Origin: Plantago major
Taxonomy: Eukaryota > Streptophyta > Magnoliopsida > Lamiales > Plantaginaceae
Length of the DNA: 64,000 bases
Assembly: GCA_026545765.1 (NCBI GenBank)
Contig: CM048839.1
Coordinates: 56,483,177-56,547,176, forward strand
Reading direction: 5' to 3'
Shown here: in pieces, positions 57,060 to 64,000 of the stretch
How positions within the stretch are numbered: position 1 is the stretch's first letter
Layout of the letters: every line of letters begins with the position of its first letter
Position numbers and translations under genes: made by a program
The notes under the pieces: generated by a model
Told to the model about the DNA's origin: nothing
Database searches by the model: none
The model's input: the letters and a program-made list of their open reading frames with translations, nothing else

Positions 57060-57476
57060 ATTCTCCCCCACTAAAAGAAATTTCGTCCCTGAAATTATTC
57101 GCGTAAAAGACGTTTACGTACTTTCAAGTAACAAGTTTTCATTCAAGACATACATTACAACAACACTTTAAACATATAATCACTTTCAACAATTAAGCAG
57201 ATCATAACTCACCTAGCTTCAAATAAGATGCACGTGAATGTGACTCTGGCTCGGCTGTTCCTTTCCCTCGAAAACATGTACACATCATAAATGCATCTTA
57301 ATGTTTCAGAATCCACACCACTTGTGATGCATGTGTCTACAGAACCCATACTTAGGGCTCTAATCTAATGCATGTGTCATGCAAACTATCAGCAGAACCC
57401 TTACCTGGGGCTCATCATGAACATGTTATGCATACTATCAGCAGAACCCCTACCTGGGGCTCTGATACCACTAACT
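57060..57476 (-). other. array internal segment 1
   Basis: 417 bases. It holds the polypurine tract at the low-coordinate end (57060-57072), a non-coding centre, three degenerate copies of an about 60-base unit (CAGAACCC.TACCTGGGGCTC), and the primer site (TGATACCA, about 57463-57470). No ORF. Confidence 0.85.
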
Positions 57477-59514
57477 TGTGACGCCCTATCACCGTCACAG
57501 ATAATTACCGACAGTAAAATTATAATTTAGACGTGCGGAAGCTTTAAAAAGTACTTTGACCACAATTACATATGCATGCTAGCAAAATACATTTTCAGAA
57601 GCTTTATGCAGTAAATAAGCTTTTACAGAACGAAAGTCTTTTCATGAATGATATGCAGATGACGAGCTGAGGGAGAAGGATTGGAAACCAGCCGGCCGAC
57701 CATGATGCATGACTTTACTTCTACTCAGCTCTCTCCTTTCCTTTGTCCTTATCTTCAAAGGCTATATAAAAAAAAATACATCGCAATTGGGATGAGTTGC
57801 GGGCTCAGTAAGTATAATCAGTAACAGGTCATTTAATAACCTGTAAAAATAACCGGCAACAAGCCATTTAACACCAGGTAAACACATCACTTTCAGTCAC
57901 ATATATTCACAATCAGAACACGTGACTCCATTTATTTCACGATTTCAAAATCACACCTGTTCACTTCACATTCCAAATGATCGACTATAAACACTTGACA
58001 TCATTCGCATTTATATGATAATGCACACGTGCTTAGTCATTTTCTTTGTCTGCTATGGCTCTGTTACGACCAGGAGTAATTCGTGATCACGATAACAAAT
58101 TCATACAGAGTCCAGCCGTACCTGGAACTTCGTATTTCATATAGATTCGGCCGTGCACGGAATTCTATATTTCACGAAGTCCATCCAGTGATGGATATCC
58201 AGCCAAGCTGGAAAACACATGACTCAAGGTCATCAGCAGCCATAACAGAATCCTCTTATCTCTTATGATGCAATTCACATAATCATATATACATACATAT
58301 ATATATATCCGGCTAACACTTTATCAGAGAATAATTATATTTTCAGATAGCAACTGCACGTATCACATCCGTACATGGGAGCAATCGATCACGTATCATC
58401 AGCCAATCACTTTTAGCTTTTCATCATTTCAGAACATAACATTTCACAGATATAGCATACATTATATTTTCACACATTTCATATCACAACTTCAACCATA
58501 TAATTCACATATACATAGCTCGTACGCTAGCACCATAACAATAATTTCAAGTTACACATATTTGTCAAACAACAAGTTACCGAAATTATTTATAAAGATA
58601 CTAAACAACGAGTTACTAAAATACACTTACCGTCGACCGTCCAACATGCTACTAGCAGTAACCGTACAATCTTTTCGCGATAAACCACCGTGACATAACT
58701 CCGAATATCATAAGGTCGATTCACTATACTCTACGAAGTCATATAATTAATCATCCTAACTGATTTTACTTGCAAGTGCTGATTATAAAGTATTAATGGT
58801 AGGTGTGTGTAATTGGTGTATCTGATTTCGTGAGGAAGGAATGATATACGTGTAGCGTGATAATGATCAAGTGCTAGACAAATGAAATGTTAATAGAAGT
58901 AATTATATCAAAACACATCCGATGAATAGCGTGAATAAGTAGTGTGTGCCAATGTGATTTCCCCCCGGGATAAGACTTGGTAAGAAGCAAATATGTTTTA
59001 TCAATGTATATGGCGGTGGATTGAATCGGTGAGACGTTATACCTCCAATGAATGACTAATCTCATAACAAAATAAAACAAATGTCATTAGCAGGCAAAAG
59101 GAATGAGGCGGTGTGGCGGTGTAACTCAAACAAGATTATCAAATGTAGTTTATATATTATTTTGATTTTCAAAATATTTACACCAGCCTGCTAATTTCGG
59201 GTTTTACAAATACGACCCGAAAGTCGAAAAGGTCCACTAAACAAATACTATAAAATCATACGGTTCATTTTACATTGTCCGTTCTTTCATAGGACCTCGT
59301 TTGGATGTAAAACGGTTAAAATTAAAAGTAGTAACAAGCCGGTCCAAAACTATATAAATCAACGACAACAATTAAAATTCAATTACGGTCACATAATATA
59401 AGTTAATCTTTTTCATAAGTAAGGCCACGTATATAACACATATCAAAATATTAAAATTTTCTTAAAGATATATTTAAACATGCCTATGAAGTGAAAAATG
59501 TCAGGGGCGTGACA
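57477..59514 (-). repeat. array LTR 2
   Basis: 2038 bases. It differs from LTRs 1, 3 and 4 mainly at former CAG/CTG sites (for example 57973-57985 AAATGATCGACT, 58147 TTCGGCCGTGCACGGAA, 58913 ACACATCCGATGAA). Confidence 0.9.
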
Positions 59515-59931
59515 ATTCTCCCCCACTAAAAGAAATTTCGTCCCTGAAATTATTCGCGTAAAAGACGTTTACGTACTTTCAAGTAACAAGTTTTCATTCA
59601 AGACATACATTACAACAACACTTTAAACATATAATCACTTTCAACAATTAAGCAGATCATAACTCACCTAGCTTCAAATAAGATGCACGTGAATGTGACT
59701 CTGGCTCGGCTGTTCCTTTCCCTCGAAAACATGTACACATCATAAATGCATCTTAATGTTTCACAATCCACACCACTTGTGATGCATGTGTCTACAGAAC
59801 CCATACTTAGGGCTCTAATCTAATGCATGTGTCATGCAAACTATCAGCAGAACCCTTACCTGGGGCTCATCATGAACATGTTATGCATACTATCAGCAGA
59901 ACCCCTACCTGGGGCTCTGATACCACTAACT
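59515..59931 (-). other. array internal segment 2
   Basis: 417 bases, same layout as segment 1, with very few substitutions (for example TTTCACAATCC for TTTCAGAATCC at about 59760). Confidence 0.85.
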
Positions 59932-61971
59932 TGTGACGCCCTATCACCGTCACAGATAATTACCGACAGTAAAATTATAATTTAGACGTGCGGAAGCTTT
60001 AAAAAGTACTTTGACCACAATTACATATGCATGCTAGCAAAATACATTTTCAGAAGCTTTATGCAGTAAATAAGCTTTTACAGAACGAAAGTCTTTTCAT
60101 GAATGATATGCAGATGACGAGCCGAGGGAGAAGGATTGGAAACCAGCCGGCCGACCATGATGCATGACTTTACTTCTACTCAGCTCTCTCCTTTCCTTTG
60201 TCCTTATCTTCAAAGGCTATATAAAAAAAAATACATCGCAATTGGGATGAGTTGCGGGCTCAGTAAGTATAATCAGTAACAGGTCATTTAATAACCTGTA
60301 AAAATAACCGGCAACAAGCCATTTAACACCAGGTAAACACATCACTTTCAGTCACATATATTCACAATCAGAACACGTGACTCCATTTATTTCACAGTTT
60401 CAAAATCACACCAGTTCACTTCACATTCCAACAGATCAGCTATAAACACTTGACATCATTCGCATTTATATGATAATGCACACGTGCTTAGTCATTTTCT
60501 TTGTCTGCTATGGCTCTGTTACGACCAGGAGTAATTCGTGATCACGATAACAAATTCATACAGAGTCCAGCCGTACCTGGAACTTCGTATTTCATATAGA
60601 TTCGGCCGTGCACTGAATTCTATATTTCACACAGAGTCCATCCAGTGATGGATATCCAGCCAAGCTGGAAAACACATGACTCAAGGTCATCAGCAGCCAT
60701 AACAGAATCCTCTTATCTCTTATGATGCAATTCACATAATCATATATACATACATATATATATATATTCGGCTAACACTTTATCAGAGAATAATTATATT
60801 TTCGGATATGGCAAATCGTATCACATCCGTACATGGGAGCAATCGATCACGTATCATCAGCCAATCACTTTTAGCTTTTCATCATTTCAGAACATAACAT
60901 TTCACAGATATAGCACGCCACAGTATATTTTCACACATTTAATATCACAAATTCAACCATATAATTCACATATACATAGCTCGTACGCTTGCACCATAAC
61001 AATAATTTCAAGTTACACATATTTGTCAAACAACAAGTTACCGAAATTATTTATAAAGATACTAAACAACGAGTTACTAAAATACACTTACCGTCGACCG
61101 TCCAACATGCCACTAGCAGTAACCGTACAATCTTTTCGCGATAAACCACCGTGACATAACTCCGAATATCATAAGGTCGATTCACTATACTCTACGAAGT
61201 CATATAATTAATCATCCTAACTGATTTTACTTGCAAGTGCTGATTATAAAGTATTAATGGTAGGTGTGTGTAATTGGTGTATCTGATTTCGTGAGGAAGG
61301 AATGATATACGTGTAGCGTGATAATGATCAAGTGCTAGACAAATGAAATGTTAATAGAAGTAATTATATCAAAACCTGTCCAGTGAATAGCGTGAATAAG
61401 TAGTGTGTGCCAATGTGATTTTCCCCCGGGATAAGACTTGGTAAGAAGCAAATCTGTTTTATCAATGTATATGGCGGTGGATTGAGTCGGTCAGACGTTA
61501 TACCTCCAATGAATGACTAATGTCATAACAAAATAAAACAAATGTCATTAGCAGGCAAAAGGAATGAGGCGGTGTGGCGGTGTAACTCAAACAAGATTAT
61601 CAAATGTAGTTTATATATTATTTTGATTTTCAAAATATTTACACCCACTTATTTCGGGTTTTACAAATACGACCCGAAAGTCGAAAAGGTCCACTAAACA
61701 AATACTATAAATTCATACGGTTCATTTTACAGTGTCCGTTCTTTCATAGGACCTCGTTTGGATGTAAAACGGTTAAAATTAAAAGTAGTAACAAGCCGGT
61801 CCAAAACTATATAAATCAACGACAACAATTAAAATTCAATTACGGTCACATAATATAAGTTAATCTTTTTCATAAGTAAGGCCACGTATATAACACATAT
61901 CAAAATATTAAAATTTTCTTAAAGATATATTTAAACATGCCTATGAAGTGAAAAAGGTCAGGGGCGTGACA
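59932..61971 (-). repeat. array LTR 3
   Basis: 2040 bases. It has local changes at 60801-60815 (TTCGGATATGGCAAATCG) and 61646-61654 (ACACCCACTT, lacking a CAGCCTG present in the others). Confidence 0.9.
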
Positions 61972-62388
61972 ATTCTCCCCCACTAAAAGAAATTTCGTCC
62001 CTGAAATTATTCGCGTAAAAGACGTTTACGTACTTTCAAGTAACAAGTTTTCATTCAAGACATACATTACAACAACACTTTAAACATATAATCACTTTCA
62101 ACAATTAAGCAGATCATAACTCACCTAGCTTCAAATAAGATGCACGTGAATGTGACTCTGGCTCGGCTGTTCCTTTCCCTCGAAAACATGTACACATCAT
62201 AAATGCATCTTAATGTTTCACAATCCACACCACTTGTGATGCATGTGTCTACAGAACCCATACTTAGGGCTCTAATCTAATGCATGTGTCATGCAAACTA
62301 TCAGCAGAACCCTTACCTGGGGCTCATCATGAACATGTTATGCATACTATCAGCAGAACCCCTACCTGGGGCTCTGATACCACTAACT
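61972..62388 (-). other. array internal segment 3
   Basis: 417 bases, essentially the same as segment 2. Confidence 0.85.
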
Positions 62389-64000
62389 TGTGACGCCCTA
62401 TCACCGTCACAGATAATTACCGACAGTAAAATTATAATTTAGACGTGCGGAAGCTTTAAAAAGTACTTTGACCACAATTACATATGCATGCTAGCAAAAT
62501 ACATTTTCAGAAGCTTTATGCAGTAAATAAGCTTTTACAGAACGAAAGTCTTTTCATGAATGATATGCAGATGACGAGCCGAGGGAGAAGGATTGGAAAC
62601 CAGCCGGCCGACCATGATGCATGACTTTACTTCTACTCAGCTCTCTCCTTTCCTTTGTCCTTATCTTCAAAGGCTATATAAAAAAAAATACATCGCAATT
62701 GGGATGAGTTGCGGGCTCAGTAAGTATAATCAGTAACAGGTCATTTAATAACCTGTAAAAATAACCGGCAACAAGCCATTTAACACCAGGTAAACACATC
62801 ACTTTCAGTCACATATATTCACAATCAGAACACGTGACTCCATTTATTTCACAGTTTCAAAATCACACCAGTTCACTTCACATTCCAACAGATCAGCTAT
62901 AAACACTTGACATCATTCGCATTTATATGATAATGCACACGTGCTTAGTCATTTTCTTTGTCTGCTATGGCTCTGTTACGACCAGGAGTAATTCGTGATC
63001 ACGATAACAAATTCATACAGAGTCCAGCCGTACCTGGAACTTCGTATTTCATATAGATTCGGCCGTGCACGGAATTCTATATTTCACACAGAGTCCATCC
63101 AGTGATGGATATCCAGCCAAGCTGGAAAACACATGACTCAAGGTCATCAGCAGCCATAACAGAATCCTCTTATCTCTTATGATGCAATTCACATAATCAT
63201 ATATACATACATATATATATATATTCGGCTAACACTTTATCAGAGAATAATTATATTTTCAGATAGCAACTGCACGTATCACATCCGTACATGGGAGCAA
63301 TCGATCACGTATCATCAGCCAATCACTTTTAGCTTTTCATCATTTCAGAACATCACATTTCACAGATATAGCACGCCACATTATATTTTCACACATTTCA
63401 TATCACAACTTCAACCATATAATTCACATATACATAGCTCGTACGCTAGCACCATAACAATAATTTCAAGTTACACATATTTGTCAAACAACAAGTTACC
63501 GAAATTATTTATAAAGATACTAAACAACGAGTTACTAAAATACACTTACCGTCGACCGTCCAACATGCTACTAGCAGTAACCGTACAATCTTTTCGCGAT
63601 AAACCACCGTGACATAACTCCGAATATCATAAGGTCGATTCACTATACTCTACGAAGTCATATAATTAATCATCCTAACTGATTTTACTTGCAAGTGCTG
63701 ATTATAAAGTATTAATGGTAGGTGTGTGTAATTGGTGTATCTGATTTCGTGAGGAAGGAATGATATACGTGTAGCGTGATAATGATCAAGTGCTAGACAA
63801 ATGAAATGTTAATAGAAGTAATTATATCAAAACCTGTCCAGTGAATAGCGTGAATAAGTAGTGTGTGCCAATGTGATTTCCCCCCGGGATAAGACTTGGT
63901 AAGAAGCAAATATGTTTTATCAATGTATATGGCCGTGGATTGAATCGGTGAGACGTTATACCTCCAATGAATGACTAATCTCATAACAAAATAAAACAAA
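62389..64000 (-). repeat. array LTR 4, cut by the window end
   Basis: The first 1612 bases of another LTR, very close to LTR 3 apart from its local changes. The array continues beyond the window. Confidence 0.9.

Larger units (their letters stand above)
55017..64000 (-). mobile_element. tandem array of a miniature chromovirus-type LTR element (four LTRs, three internal segments, continues past window)
   Basis: Units repeat with periods 2460, 2455 and 2457. Each unit is an LTR of about 2.04 kb (plus strand TGTGACGCC...GGCGTGACA) plus a 417-base internal segment. On the minus strand the internal segment has TGGTATCAGAGCCCC (initiator-Met primer site) beside one LTR and AGTGGGGGAGAAT (polypurine tract) beside the next, preceded by GGGACGAAATTTCTTTTAGT, as at the end of Tekay/Del chromovirus pol. 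There is no gag or pol. The array starts exactly at an LTR end inside the SIRE second ORF. Short ORFs recurring with the same period are non-coding. Confidence 0.9.

Noticed and set aside
55017-64000. Simple satellite DNA or a CRISPR-like array
   Set aside because: Primer-binding site, polypurine tract and LTR ends recur in the right order, so it is a retroelement multimer; unit size and plant context exclude CRISPR.

Overview
The window is plant nuclear DNA, very probably from a eudicot with a repeat-rich genome. It holds one host gene, with short GT-AG introns, plus a LINE, a CACTA transposon, Ty3/gypsy elements with tRNA-Asp-type or initiator-Met-type primer sites, SIRE/Maximus-type Ty1/copia elements with a second ORF, and a tandem array of LTRs. 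I cannot name the species. No rRNA, tRNA or CRISPR feature was seen.

Layout. 1-1632: 3' end of a decayed LINE. 1633-5030: non-genic, with microsatellites, an AGCT-dense tract and an LTR-like remnant. 5470-9735: the only intact host gene, six exons coding for a 460-residue WDR8/WRAP73-type WD40 protein (microtubule minus-end anchoring family). 11121-15048: 5'-truncated, decayed CACTA (En/Spm) element ending in a clear terminal inverted repeat. 15049-29066: minus-strand gypsy nest. A family-B element carries a gag/protease remnant and a second ORF but no reverse transcriptase. Its gag is split by a family-A element (21525-26902) that codes only for gag, and its 3' LTR is cut by a family-A LTR that was in turn cut by the CACTA element. 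29067-55016: an old SIRE-type copia element. Its 5' LTR is split by a complete 14.8-kb SIRE element (29805-44632, 5-bp target duplication TGATC) and by a solo SIRE LTR (44792-46449). Its integrase is split by a solo family-B gypsy LTR (50283-51888). Its second ORF is cut at 55016. 55017-64000: a head-to-tail array in which ~2.04-kb LTRs alternate with 417-bp internal segments holding only a primer-binding site, a leader and a polypurine tract. It is a miniature chromovirus (Tekay-like) derivative with shared LTRs and runs off the window.

Three observations stand out. (1) The second ORF of the complete SIRE element appears to contain five short phase-0 GT-AG introns and its own TATA-type promoter, unexpected in an element that replicates through RNA. 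(2) The terminal array is a tandem multimer of a coding-free LTR element. (3) Differences between paralogous copies fall repeatedly on CAG/CTG trinucleotides, which are replaced by CG-containing strings. This is not the direction of methyl-cytosine decay and may reflect consensus errors at CHG-methylated sites, so some frameshifts in the 'broken' retroelement genes may not be real.

All coordinates were read by eye; homology calls rest on motif recognition without database searches.
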